43,408 bases of DNA from Cyanobacteria bacterium UBA4641 (GTDB lineage Bacteria; Cyanobacteriota; Vampirovibrionia; Gastranaerophilales; Gastranaerophilaceae), in the NCBI GenBank assembly GCA_002405805.1, contig DHMN01000026.1, positions 1 to 43,408 on the forward strand. The letters run 5' to 3'. Position numbers and translations under genes: made by a program. Below, one piece after another: positions 1 to 5,884 of the stretch. The notes beneath the pieces are model-generated. The model ran no database searches. It had not been told where the DNA came from and saw only the letters and a program-made list of their open reading frames with translations. How positions within the stretch are numbered: position 1 is the first letter of the stretch; each line of letters opens with the position of its first letter.

Positions 1-19
1 AAAATCAAACTACTTGATT
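1..19 (-). terminator. possible terminator overlapping the rplL stop codon
   Basis: On the minus strand a 7-bp inverted repeat (AAATCAA / TTGATTT) spans the rplL stop codon and is followed by T residues that run off the window edge. The stem is AT-only and the T-tract is cut by the boundary, so the call is weak. It could also be chance, with transcription continuing into whatever follows rplL. Confidence 0.25.
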
Positions 20-381
20 TCAACAACAGCACCAGCTGCTTCAAGAGTTTTCTTGATTGATTCAGCTTCGTCTTTTTTGATGTTTTCTTTAACTGCTTTA
101 GGAGCTGCTTCAACTAAGTCTTTAGCTTCTTTCAAGCCTAAACCTGTCAAAGTTCTAACTTCTTTCAATACAGCGATTTTCTTATCAGCTGGAACTGAAG
201 CCAATACAACTGATACTTCAGCATCAGCATCGTCAGCTGCTGCAGCTGCTGCTGGAGCTGCTGCTACTGCAACAGGAGCTGCTGCAGATACGCCGAATTT
301 TTCTTCCATAGCTTTAACTAATTCAGCTGCTTCTAATAATGTTAATTTTTCAATTGATTCTAAAATTGATTCTACACTCAT
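10..381 (-). CDS. rplL: 50S ribosomal protein L7/L12
   Basis: Stalk protein of the large ribosomal subunit that recruits and stimulates translational GTPases. At 123 residues it has the usual family length. An N-terminal dimerisation helix region (about 1-32) is followed by an Ala-rich flexible hinge (about 33-50) and the conserved C-terminal domain (about 54-123), which contains the factor-binding stretch LTGLGLKEAKDLVEAAPK. An AAGGAG ribosome binding site lies 7 nt before the ATG. It follows rplJ by about 80 nt on the same strand, the standard rplJL order, so the two are almost certainly cotranscribed and share the L10 leader control upstream of rplJ. The protein on the opposite strand here is only an Ala/Ser-rich shadow. 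Confidence 0.98.
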   Translation of the reverse strand: MSVESILESIEKLTLLEAAELVKAMEEKFGVSAAAPVAVAAAPAAAAAADDADAEVSVVLASVPADKKIAVLKEVRTLTGLGLKEAKDLVEAAPKAVKENIKKDEAESIKKTLEAAGAVVEIK

Positions 382-462
382 TGTTTTTCTCCTTTATTGT
401 TTTTTTGTTTTGTTTTCTAACTTAGTGTTAAGCACAGAGGCTTAAAGATTTGTGCTGCAAAA

Positions 463-984
463 CTATGCAGCTTTTTGGTCGCGAACTGCTGCCATAGCTC
501 TTGTAAGTTGAGACATAACTGCATTGATAGAGTTTGCGATACCAGATGCCGGTGAATTGATAGACCCAAGCATTTTTGCAAAAAGTTCTTCTTTTGAAGG
601 AAGTTCTGCCAAAGCTTTTGTTTCTGCTTCTGTCAACCAGTTGCCATCTAAAACAGCACCAACGATAGTACCTTTTTTAGATTCTTTGATGAATTTAGCA
701 ACGGCTTTTGCAGGGCTTACTGGGTCTTCAAAACCGAAAGCGATAGCAATTGGACCAGTCAATTTGTCTGTTAATTGTTCGTATTCAGTACCTTTAACAG
801 CAATTTTAGCCAATGTGTTTTTAGTAACCATATAGTCACCGCCACCTTTTTGGATTTCACGTCTCAATTTAGTGATATCTTCAACAGTGAAACCTTGGTA
901 TTCAGTAACGATAGCTACTTGAGCTTTTTCGATTTTTGATTTAATAGCATCTATTTTTTCTGATTTGAATGCTTTTGTTGCCAT
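463..984 (-). CDS. rplJ: 50S ribosomal protein L10
   Basis: L10 anchors the L7/L12 dimers to 23S rRNA and, with them, forms the stalk complex that also acts as autogenous repressor of its own operon in characterised bacteria. The 173-residue product has the family pattern: an N-terminal helix beginning MATKAFKSEKIDAIKSKIEK, the VTEYQGFTVEDITKLRREI segment, TKNTLAKIA, and a C-terminal helical tail (about 135-173) that in the family binds L7/L12 dimers. An AAAGGAG ribosome binding site sits just before the ATG. Upstream lie a terminator-like hairpin, an L10 leader and a promoter, described separately. rplL follows immediately. Confidence 0.98.
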   Translation of the reverse strand: MATKAFKSEKIDAIKSKIEKAQVAIVTEYQGFTVEDITKLRREIQKGGGDYMVTKNTLAKIAVKGTEYEQLTDKLTGPIAIAFGFEDPVSPAKAVAKFIKESKKGTIVGAVLDGNWLTEAETKALAELPSKEELFAKMLGSINSPASGIANSINAVMSQLTRAMAAVRDQKAA

Positions 985-1054
985 TTTTAGCTCCTTTAGT
1001 AATTTTTCTGTGATTGATTATTCAATCTTTTGTTTTTATCGACCTGTCAAATAC

Positions 1055-1092
1055 CAAAAAAGATTTTGCTTTTTCGGTTACCGCAAAATCTT
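1055..1092 (-). terminator. attenuator-type intrinsic terminator in the rplJL leader
   Basis: Read on the minus strand, GATTTTGC pairs with GCAAAATC, extended by A:T pairs at the base. The loop contains GGTAACC and a run of T residues follows directly. It sits about 70 nt before the rplJ start codon and downstream of the L10 leader, inside the transcript rather than at its end, so it should act as a conditional terminator. Terminator-controlled rplJL leaders are established in Bacillus; conditional action here is inferred. Confidence 0.8.
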
Positions 1093-1163
1093 ACACTCAA
1101 GTCGTTATATTATATATATTCGGCTTTTATACTATTCAAGAATTTTCATCTTGCCTTGTATTT

Positions 1164-1290
1164 TTGTGTAACCTCGATTAGCTGATTTATTAAGGAGTGT
1201 CGGGCTTTTAGGTTCTGAATTTAAGGCACCTGCCCTATTTCACTACCTTGCCCCCTTGGGTTGCACCCCGCTAATTGTCTGCGGCTATGT
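1164..1290 (-). ncRNA. ribosomal protein L10 leader RNA
   Basis: The minus-strand transcript contains CGCAGACA followed by ATTAGC, and about 85 nt later GCTAAT followed by CGAGGTT. ATTAGC and GCTAAT are complementary, so the CAGACA and CGAGGT segments face each other across the closing stem. This is the hallmark of the bacterial L10 leader, the binding site of the L10(L12)4 complex. Between them are smaller GC-rich hairpins (GGGGTGCAACCC and a GGCAGGTGCC segment). It lies directly between the promoter at 1295-1323 and the attenuator at 1055-1092, the position expected for autogenous control of rplJ-rplL. A covariance-model scan would settle the exact ends. Confidence 0.85.
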
Positions 1291-1294
1291 CTTT

Positions 1295-1323
1295 AAGATA
1301 GAATAAACATAATAAAAATGCAA
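1295..1323 (-). promoter_or_regulatory. rplJL promoter (TTGCAT, 17 nt, TATCTT)
   Basis: On the minus strand a -35 box TTGCAT (1318-1323) and a -10 box TATCTT (1295-1300) are separated by 17 nt. Initiation would fall near 1287-1289, just before the CGCAGACA of the L10 leader, so the leader would begin almost at the transcript 5' end. Confidence 0.7.
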
Positions 1324-1408
1324 GCGGTGGAAAAGATTTGTTGTGTTTTGGTAATATTTATTTACAAAATCCGCGCATTTTTTCGAGGGTTTGTGTTTTT
1401 ATTAATAT

Positions 1409-1717
1409 ATGGTAGTAGAACAAATTGACAATCCTGCAAATCGAAATATGCACTATGGCGATAAAGTCCCTGTGGGCACAATTTCTGCGCCTAATAGCTT
1501 GCCAAAACGCGTTCTTTATTCAAATAAAGAGGCTGAACGAATTTATAACGAAATGCAGTATGATATTTACCAAACACAAAAACATACGAAAAAGCCGAGC
1601 AAGGGCAAATTCCCTATGGTGCTGAAAATTTTAATCGGCGCAGGACTCTTGGCAGGTATTGTAACTTGCCGTAAAAACATTTGGAGCAGATTAAAAGGCT
1701 TGTTTTCTAAAACTTAA
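1409..1717 (+). CDS. small membrane-anchored protein of unknown function
   Basis: I do not recognise this 102-residue protein. Residues 1-68 are polar and basic with no signal peptide. Residues about 69-87 (FPMVLKILIGAGLLAGIVTC) form one probable transmembrane helix, followed by a short basic tail (RKNIWSRLKGLFSKT). The positive charge just after the helix suggests that the tail stays in the cytoplasm. No good ribosome binding site precedes the ATG; GAGGG lies about 20 nt upstream, too far to be convincing, and an internal ATG at codon 14 is an alternative start. It is divergent from rplJL and convergent with the metallophosphoesterase, the two stop codons being only 3 nt apart. Coding potential is likely but unproven. 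Confidence 0.6.
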   Translation: MVVEQIDNPANRNMHYGDKVPVGTISAPNSLPKRVLYSNKEAERIYNEMQYDIYQTQKHTKKPSKGKFPMVLKILIGAGLLAGIVTCRKNIWSRLKGLFSKT

Positions 1718-1720
1718 AAC

Positions 1721-2548
1721 TTAGTCTTTAACTTCAAACTCTCTAAGTTGAGTGTAAATTATCGGCGAAAACTCTTTTGTTGTAACTATGTCGATGATTT
1801 TGTAGGCTTGCGGCATTGAAAGGATTGACGGTGACATGATGTGATAAACTCCGTCTTTCATGTTTTCCGCGTTTGTGTGCAAATGCCCTGAAACAATGGC
1901 TAGAACATTTTTGTGCTTTTCTAAAATAGCTTGATATTCTTCAACTTTGTAGGTCTTACAGTTTTGTGATGTGCCAATTGAACCGTCTGCTGCAAGAATC
2001 GGAAAATGTTGCATTATTATTGCATCTGTTTTTTCGTTTTTTGTTAATTGCTTGTCGAGCCAAGTCAGAGTGTTTTCGCGGTAGTAGCCGACAGAACTTG
2101 GGATGACTTCTTTTGCTCCATCAACGATTAGGAATAAAAATCCGTTTTTCTTGAACGCGTAGTTTGGCTTGCGTTGAGGGAAAAATATGTTGTTTTCTTT
2201 TACGATTTCAAAATACTTGGCTTTTGAAAGCCCGCCTGATTTGTAGACATCGTGATTTCCGAGTGCTAAATAGTACGGAGCATTCAATTTGTCGGCGATT
2301 TTTAGGAAGGCTTTGAGATTTTCTTCTTTTGGATTGTTGATGTTGTCGCCTGTGAAGATTACAAAAGAAATTCCTTGTTGGTTGTTAATGTCTTCAACAA
2401 CACTTTTCAAAACTTTTTGCGAAAAATCAGAATCGACAGATAGGTGCGCGTCTGCAACTTGGGCAAACTTTATGTTTTCGGCAAAAACTTTTGAGCTGAG
2501 CGCAAAAGTGAGAAATAAACCAAACAATAGTAGTAATAACTTTTTCAT
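1721..2548 (-). CDS. exported calcineurin-like metallophosphoesterase
   Basis: A 275-residue protein with an N-terminal signal peptide (basic MKK, Leu-rich core, probable cleavage after VFA near residue 23). The dinuclear-metal phosphoesterase motifs follow in order: DAH at 33-35, GDN at 67-69, GNHD at 97-100, QHFP near 180 and GHLH near 220. The family hydrolyses phosphomonoesters or phosphodiesters; the order resembles CpdA-like cyclic nucleotide phosphodiesterases, but the secretion signal argues for an extracytoplasmic substrate. The substrate cannot be told from sequence. AAGGGAGA is the ribosome binding site. Its promoter overlaps that of rqcP on the other strand. Confidence 0.9.
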   Translation of the reverse strand: MKKLLLLLFGLFLTFALSSKVFAENIKFAQVADAHLSVDSDFSQKVLKSVVEDINNQQGISFVIFTGDNINNPKEENLKAFLKIADKLNAPYYLALGNHDVYKSGGLSKAKYFEIVKENNIFFPQRKPNYAFKKNGFLFLIVDGAKEVIPSSVGYYRENTLTWLDKQLTKNEKTDAIIMQHFPILAADGSIGTSQNCKTYKVEEYQAILEKHKNVLAIVSGHLHTNAENMKDGVYHIMSPSILSMPQAYKIIDIVTTKEFSPIIYTQLREFEVKD

Positions 2549-2574
2549 AGAACTTCACAATCTCCCTTGAGCAA

Positions 2575-2604
2575 ATTATATCATAAAATCAAAATATGTG
2601 ATAA
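2575..2604 (-). promoter_or_regulatory. metallophosphoesterase promoter (TTATCA, 18 nt, TATAAT)
   Basis: On the minus strand TATAAT (2575-2580) is preceded by TGA, an extended -10. TTATCA (2599-2604) lies 18 nt upstream as a weak -35. This -35 box overlaps the -10 box of rqcP on the plus strand (2602-2607), so RNA polymerase should be unable to occupy both promoters at once. Confidence 0.6.
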
Positions 2605-2613
2605 GATAGTGGC
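2599..2613 (+). promoter_or_regulatory. rqcP extended -10 promoter, 6 nt before the ATG
   Basis: TGA-TAAGAT (-10 at 2602-2607, with the TG extension at 2599-2600) is followed by exactly 6 nt and then the ATG. No Shine-Dalgarno sequence is present. This spacing puts the predicted start of transcription at or next to the A of the ATG, giving a leaderless mRNA. Confidence 0.5.
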
Positions 2614-2862
2614 ATGAGATTAGATAAATTTTTAAAAGTTTCAAGATTGATAAAACGCAGAACTGTTGCCAATGAGGTTTCGGATATGGGGAGAATTTCT
2701 GTCAACGGAACTCAGGCAAAACCTGCAAAACAAATCAAAGAAAACGATATTATTTCGATTGAATACGCGAATAGAACTTTAAAGGCAAGGGTTTTAAAGG
2801 TTCCGATGGGGAATGTTTCAGTCCAAGAGGCTCCGAGCTTGTACGAATTGCTGAGCGAGTAG
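2614..2862 (+). CDS. rqcP: S4-domain RNA-binding protein RqcP (YabO family)
   Basis: The 82-residue product is a single S4 RNA-binding fold. It starts MRLDKFLKVSRLIKRRTVAN and continues with GRISVNGTQAKPAKQIKEND, closely matching Bacillus RqcP/YabO. In that system RqcP binds stalled 50S subunits carrying peptidyl-tRNA and works with RqcH in C-terminal alanine tailing of incomplete proteins. The length is normal for the family. It has no Shine-Dalgarno sequence, and its -10 box is 6 nt before the ATG, so a leaderless message is predicted. The gene stands alone between the divergent phosphoesterase and the repeat-rich region; rqcH is not in the window. Confidence 0.93.
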   Translation: MRLDKFLKVSRLIKRRTVANEVSDMGRISVNGTQAKPAKQIKENDIISIEYANRTLKARVLKVPMGNVSVQEAPSLYELLSE

Positions 2863-2902
2863 AGTGTGGAATGTATTGAGTGTAACCGCCGTGTTGTTAT
2901 GC

Positions 2903-3069
2903 TGAACAGGAAAAAATCTACGTCGCTGCGCTCCTTGATTTTTAATCCTTTCAGAATGACATGAATGATGAATTGTCATTCCGAACTTGTTTCGGAATCT
3001 CAAATAGAACACATGAGTCAAAAGACTTAATTGACCAATTAGAGACCCTGAAATAAATTCAGGGTGACA
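2903..3069. repeat. composite palindromic element (family A), one half unit and one full 96-bp unit
   Basis: 2903-2962 is a half unit: an arm with the inner insert GGAAAAAATCTACGTCGC, ending CAGAATGACA. 2974-3069 is a full unit that begins TGTCATTCCGAACTTG, ends TTCAGGGTGACA and has a conserved spacer of about 45 bp between two small hairpins. Both ends carry TGTCA in inverted orientation. The unit ends 4 bp from the stop codon of the GIY-YIG gene. Confidence 0.9.
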
Positions 3070-3073
3070 AAAT

Positions 3074-3379
3074 TTATAAATCTTCATAACCAATATCTGC
3101 ACTAATATCTTTAAACTCAGGATTTACACTTTTTATCAAATTGATTTTCCATTGACTGTGCCAATTTTTTAGTTGTTTTTCTCTGTTTAGAGCATTTTCA
3201 ATATTGTCAGTAAACTCACAATATAAAAGTTTTTCTGTATTGTATTTTGCTGTAAAGCCATCATTCATTTTGTGTTTATGCTCATACAATCGTCTATAGA
3301 TATCATTTGTTACACCAATATAAAATGTTGTATGACTGTGATTTGATAATATATAAACACAATATTGTTTGTTATTCAT
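3074..3379 (-). CDS. GIY-YIG single-domain nuclease
   Basis: The 101-residue protein is a minimal GIY-YIG endonuclease fold (YhbQ/UPF0213-like size). It has VYIL (8-11) and YIG (20-22), the conserved Arg pair at 29-30 and His at 34, and the NREKQLKNW helix carrying the catalytic Glu near residue 68. The family makes metal-dependent cuts in DNA, in repair, restriction or mobile-element contexts. It has no Shine-Dalgarno sequence; TGC-TAATAT ends exactly 6 nt before the ATG, so a leaderless mRNA is predicted. The gene is embedded in family A palindromes: one full unit ends 4 bp beyond its stop, and another begins about 100 bp upstream of its start. Whether the nuclease acts on those palindromes is inference only. 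Confidence 0.9.
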   Translation of the reverse strand: MNNKQYCVYILSNHSHTTFYIGVTNDIYRRLYEHKHKMNDGFTAKYNTEKLLYCEFTDNIENALNREKQLKNWHSQWKINLIKSVNPEFKDISADIGYEDL

Positions 3380-3385
3380 TTTGGT

Positions 3386-3394
3386 ATATTAGCA
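3386..3394 (-). promoter_or_regulatory. extended -10 promoter of the GIY-YIG gene
   Basis: The minus strand reads TGC-TAATAT followed by 6 nt (ACCAAA) and the ATG at 3379. There is no Shine-Dalgarno sequence. The layout is the same as for rqcP, rsmH, the GNAT-like gene and the ABC binding-protein gene. Confidence 0.5.
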
Positions 3395-3480
3395 TAAAGT
3401 ATTGACAAATTGAACAAATACCGTAATTTACCGTACTGCCACTAGAACTCATTTAGTGGTCTCCAACTGTATGCAATATA

Positions 3481-3652
3481 TGTCACCCTGAACTTGTTTC
3501 AGCATCTCTAATATAACACATGAGACAAAAGTGTAATTTGTCAAATAAGAGATTCTGAACAGGAAAAAATCTACGTCGCTACGCTCCTTGATTTTTAATC
3601 CTTTCAGAATGACACGAAAGAAGAGCAGTCATTCCGAACTCGTTTCATGGTC
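3481..3652. repeat. composite palindromic element (family A), full 134-bp unit plus a partial arm
   Basis: The unit at 3481-3614 begins TGTCACCCTGAACTTG and ends TTTCAGAATGACA. The left hairpin, a spacer with ACACATGAGACAAAAG, and a right hairpin carrying the inner insert GGAAAAAATCTACGTCGC are all present. A further partial left arm (GTCATTCCGAACTCGTTTCA) follows at about 3630-3652. Together with the unit at 2974-3069 it brackets the GIY-YIG gene. Confidence 0.9.
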
Positions 3653-3703
3653 TTTTCAATAATCAGAATTTATCAATTACAACATTTGTTAAATTATTAA
3701 TAA

Positions 3704-3737
3704 CCGCAGGCGGAAGGTGTATACCTTCCGCCTGCGG
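3704..3737 (-). terminator. perfect 15-bp GC-rich hairpin downstream of the prepilin gene
   Basis: CCGCAGGCGGAAGGT pairs perfectly with ACCTTCCGCCTGCGG around a 4-nt loop. It lies about 60 nt beyond the stop codon of the minus-strand prepilin gene, and on that strand it is followed by TTATTAATAATTT rather than a pure T-run. The likely role is termination or 3'-end protection of the pilin mRNA. The first ten bases, TAACCGCAGG, recur at about 5239 without the pairing arm. Confidence 0.6.
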
Positions 3738-3795
3738 AAAAAGCTTTTCAACTCTTAGTCTTTCGGTTCGAGCCATTGAACTCAAACTTCAATTA

Positions 3796-4596
3796 CTATT
3801 TAGAAGTTGTCAAGATATATTTTGCAGCATCTGATGCAGGTTCAACAGTTGCATCGTGGAATACGATTGGGAATACATCTGTCATGTGTTTTGCATCGTT
3901 TTTAACTGTACATGGAGTATCTACGTTTAATGAAGATTTATCTACAGTGTTTTTACCAGTTGCTACAACTGCAGAACAAGTAACTTCTTTGTTAGGTAAT
4001 GTAGCACCGTTTACATCAATAAAGCCCATACATTTTTGTAAAGCTGGATTATCAGCATCACCATCACCAGCAGTACCTAAGATTGTAGCGTTAAGTTGTT
4101 TACCGATTGGTAATTCACAACCTTTAGCTAGAGGGTTGAATGCAACGATAGAACCATCAGCTAAAGCATAAGCGTAGAAATCTTTGTAGCTTAGAGCTTT
4201 CAAAACCCCATCATCTTCGTTTACGATTTCATAATCAGCAGTAGAACCATTATTGTTACGTTTAACACCGTCAGAAACTTTACCTAGGTATGTTTGACCT
4301 GTCAAAGTACCATTCAAGATAGCACACATTGTCATATCTGAATCTGGGTGTTCTGCAGCTGCATTAGCTGTTGTAGAATCACAAACTGAAGATGTACCTG
4401 CATAATCAAAGTCATATTGTGCTTGAGCCATCAAACCTGCTTGGTTCAATGTTGAAATTGATTTTTTGAATTGTGAACGGAATTTAGCACCGTTAGTATT
4501 CGCAATCAATGTAGGAATAGTCATAGCAGCAACTACACCAATGATACCCAAAGTAATCAATACTTCTGCCAAAGTAAAACCGAATCTTTTTGTCAT
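3796..4596 (-). CDS. type IV prepilin-like protein (paralogue 1)
   Basis: The 266-residue protein starts with a class III prepilin leader: MTKRFG cleaved before FTLAEVL, with Glu at position +5 of the mature protein. A hydrophobic helix follows (ITLGIIGVVAAMTIPTLI). This is the signature of type IV pilins and type II secretion pseudopilins, processed and N-methylated by PilD. The C-terminal half has CELPIG, a KCMGFIDVNGATLPNKEV segment resembling the DxNG-PN loop of pseudopilins, and the closing motif DVFPIVFHDATVEPAS. Six or more Cys residues suggest disulphides outside the membrane. It is paralogous to the gene at 10578-11333. AAAGGTGA is the ribosome binding site and a near-consensus promoter precedes it. 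No pilus assembly genes are nearby. Confidence 0.9.
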   Translation of the reverse strand: MTKRFGFTLAEVLITLGIIGVVAAMTIPTLIANTNGAKFRSQFKKSISTLNQAGLMAQAQYDFDYAGTSSVCDSTTANAAAEHPDSDMTMCAILNGTLTGQTYLGKVSDGVKRNNNGSTADYEIVNEDDGVLKALSYKDFYAYALADGSIVAFNPLAKGCELPIGKQLNATILGTAGDGDADNPALQKCMGFIDVNGATLPNKEVTCSAVVATGKNTVDKSSLNVDTPCTVKNDAKHMTDVFPIVFHDATVEPASDAAKYILTTSK

Positions 4597-4654
4597 AATC
4601 TTTTCACCTTTCTTTTAAATAAATGAACTATAACATACGCTTTACATACCGATT

Positions 4655-4683
4655 ATATTACTATTTTTTTCAAAGTCTGTCAA
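4655..4683 (-). promoter_or_regulatory. prepilin 1 promoter (TTGACA, 17 nt, TAATAT)
   Basis: On the minus strand a consensus -35 TTGACA (4678-4683) and -10 TAATAT (4655-4660) are separated by 17 nt. This gives a leader of about 50 nt before the AAAGGTGA ribosome binding site. It is among the strongest sigma-70-type promoters in the window and predicts high expression. Confidence 0.75.
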
Positions 4684-4743
4684 CCATTTGAATGATTTTG
4701 AAAAATAGTGGGCAGAATCGGCTCTGCCGGTTGGATTAAACTA

Positions 4744-4989
4744 TTAAGTCTTTTGTCTGTTGTGTTCTATTTGAGATTCCGAAACGAGTTCGGAATGACT
4801 GTTCGTTTATTGTCTTATCTGTATTGTCACCCTGAACTTGTTTCAACAGTTATGTCATTCTGAAAACTTAGAAAATTGGTGCGAAGAATGAGCATAAAAT
4901 TTTCTTGTTGTTCAGAATCTCAAATTATTCAATTAAGTCTATTGACTATAGTGTTTTATTTGAGATGCTGAAACAAGTTCAGCATGACA
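4744..4989. repeat. composite palindromic elements (family A), half unit, solo hairpin and one full inverted unit
   Basis: 4744-4803 is a half unit in reverse orientation ending CGGAATGACT. 4825-4850 is a solo left hairpin (TGTCACCCTGAACTTGTTTC). 4853-4989 is a full unit in reverse orientation: its first arm carries the alternative inner stem AGAAAATT / AATTTTCT, then the spacer, then a terminal hairpin ending CAGCATGACA. Confidence 0.88.
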
Positions 4990-5005
4990 GTATGGCTTTT
5001 ATTTC

Positions 5006-5067
5006 ATTTGAACAGGAAAAAATCTACGTCGCGATGCTCCTTGATTTTTAATCCTTTCAGAATGACA
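5006..5067. repeat. palindromic half unit (family A) with the GGAAAAAATC insert
   Basis: The half unit runs from TTTGAACAGG through the inner insert GGAAAAAATCTACGTCGC to CAGAATGACA. It is nearly identical to 2903-2962 and 7258-7318, and to the right arms of the full units at 3481 and 5584. Confidence 0.88.
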
Positions 5068-5215
5068 TACCCCACCTCGAAATCAAAGATTTCGGTCTCT
5101 CCCATCCGGAGAGACAAGCGTTTTCCCTCTCCTAGGGAGAGGGCTAGGGTGAGGGTTCGTCTCCGCCATCATCTCTCCACCTCCCTCTAAAAAGAGAGGG
5201 AAGAGCCCCGTTACT
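5068..5215. repeat. second repeat family (family C): CCCCACCTCGAAATC and gggagaggg motifs
   Basis: The stretch begins CCCCACCTCGAAATCAAAGA, seen again at about 5530 and 6974. It contains two hairpins: a palindrome CCCTCTCCTAGGGAGAGGG at 5125-5143 and CCCTCT-AAAA-AGAGAGGG near 5183-5205, plus GCTAGGGTGAGGGT. A related copy lies at 6970-7140. No protein-coding gene is evident; the open frame across it is repeat-derived. Confidence 0.7.
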
Positions 5216-5528
5216 AAATGTCGATGTCCACACATAATAACCGCAGGAAGAGATGTTTGAGGTTGCCATTAAATTTCAAAATCTTATTCCGTATTATATA
5301 TGTTTTTTCGTTTCAAATACATATCCTCATTCTCGTACAAATTTATTAAACCCATTTTTTCTAATCCGATAACATTAATCTTTTAAAATTAATACTTTTG
5401 GATTAGATTTTTGATTTCGCGGTGGTGAAAGTTATTGATTTTAGTGGTTTGTGGGGATTGTTAAATATTGTAAAAAGTTTTTTGGTTTGGAGGAAATTGT
5501 AACGGTTTTGTAATAAATGTAATTCTTT
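5216..5528. other. intergenic stretch with no recognisable gene
   Basis: These 313 bases are AT-rich and non-repetitive, between two repeat clusters. I find no frame with coding character, no tRNA or known RNA signature and no convincing promoter. A copy of TAACCGCAGG near 5239 echoes one arm of the hairpin at 3704-3737. The stretch may be a remnant of a decayed gene. Confidence 0.5.
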
Positions 5529-5571
5529 TGGGTGAGCCCCCACCTCGAAATCAAAGATTTTCAGAATGACA
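5529..5571. repeat. truncated family C repeat joined to a family A end
   Basis: CCCCACCTCGAAATCAAAGA is followed directly by TTTTCAGAATGACA, the end of a family A unit. The two families are fused here without the intervening parts seen at 5068 and 6970, which suggests deletion or recombination between repeats. Confidence 0.6.
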
Positions 5572-5583
5572 AGAAAGAAGAGC

Positions 5584-5717
5584 TGTCACCCTGAACTTGT
5601 TTCAGGGTCTCTAATTGAACATTTTAGGCAATAGGCTTATTTGTAATGTTAGAGATTCTGAACAGGAAAAAATCTACGTCGCAATGCTTCTTGATTTTTA
5701 ATCCTTTCAGAATGACA
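5584..5717. repeat. composite palindromic element (family A), full 134-bp unit
   Basis: The unit begins TGTCACCCTGAACTTG and ends TTTCAGAATGACA, with the GGAAAAAATCTACGTCGC inner insert in its right arm. It has the same length and layout as the unit at 3481-3614. Confidence 0.9.
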
Positions 5718-5729
5718 TGAATGAAGAGC

Positions 5730-5866
5730 TGTCATGCTGAACTTGTTTCAGCATCTCAAATAGAACACGTTAGTCAATAGTTTAATTTGTCAAATTAGAG
5801 ATTCTGAACAACAAGAAAATTAAATGCTCATACTTCGCATAAATTTTCTAAGTTTTCAGAATGACA
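5730..5866. repeat. composite palindromic element (family A), full 137-bp unit with the alternative inner stem
   Basis: The unit begins TGTCATGCTGAACTTG and ends TTTTCAGAATGACA. Its right arm carries the inner stem AGAAAATT / AATTTTCT in place of the GGAAAAAATC insert. It lies 12 bp after the unit at 5584-5717 in the same orientation. Confidence 0.9.
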
Positions 5867-5884
5867 ATTTGTAACCATTCCCCC

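Noticed and set aside
14..445. Ala/Ser-rich 143-residue frame on the plus strand over rplL
   Set aside because: It is a shadow of the Ala-rich rplL hinge on the opposite strand, with no ribosome binding site and no family resemblance.
2818..3102. 94-residue frame on the minus strand containing CHPEFISGS
   Set aside because: It is the translation of the palindromic repeats at 2903-3069; peptides of this kind are produced wherever such repeats happen to be open.
3750..3780. GGTTCGAGCC word suggesting a tRNA T-arm
   Set aside because: No acceptor stem, D-arm or anticodon arm can be built around it.
4711..4728. Small hairpin GGCAGA / TCTGCC upstream of the prepilin 1 promoter
   Set aside because: Six base pairs without a T-run on either strand and no neighbouring gene end to serve; probably a repeat remnant or chance.
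4984..5190. 68-residue plus-strand frame in the repeat region
   Set aside because: It consists wholly of family A and family C repeat sequence and lacks a ribosome binding site.
2903..5866. Regularly spaced repeats considered as a CRISPR array
   Set aside because: The repeats are palindromic composite units of 96-137 bp in both orientations with genes between them, the spacers are conserved rather than unique, and no cas gene is present.
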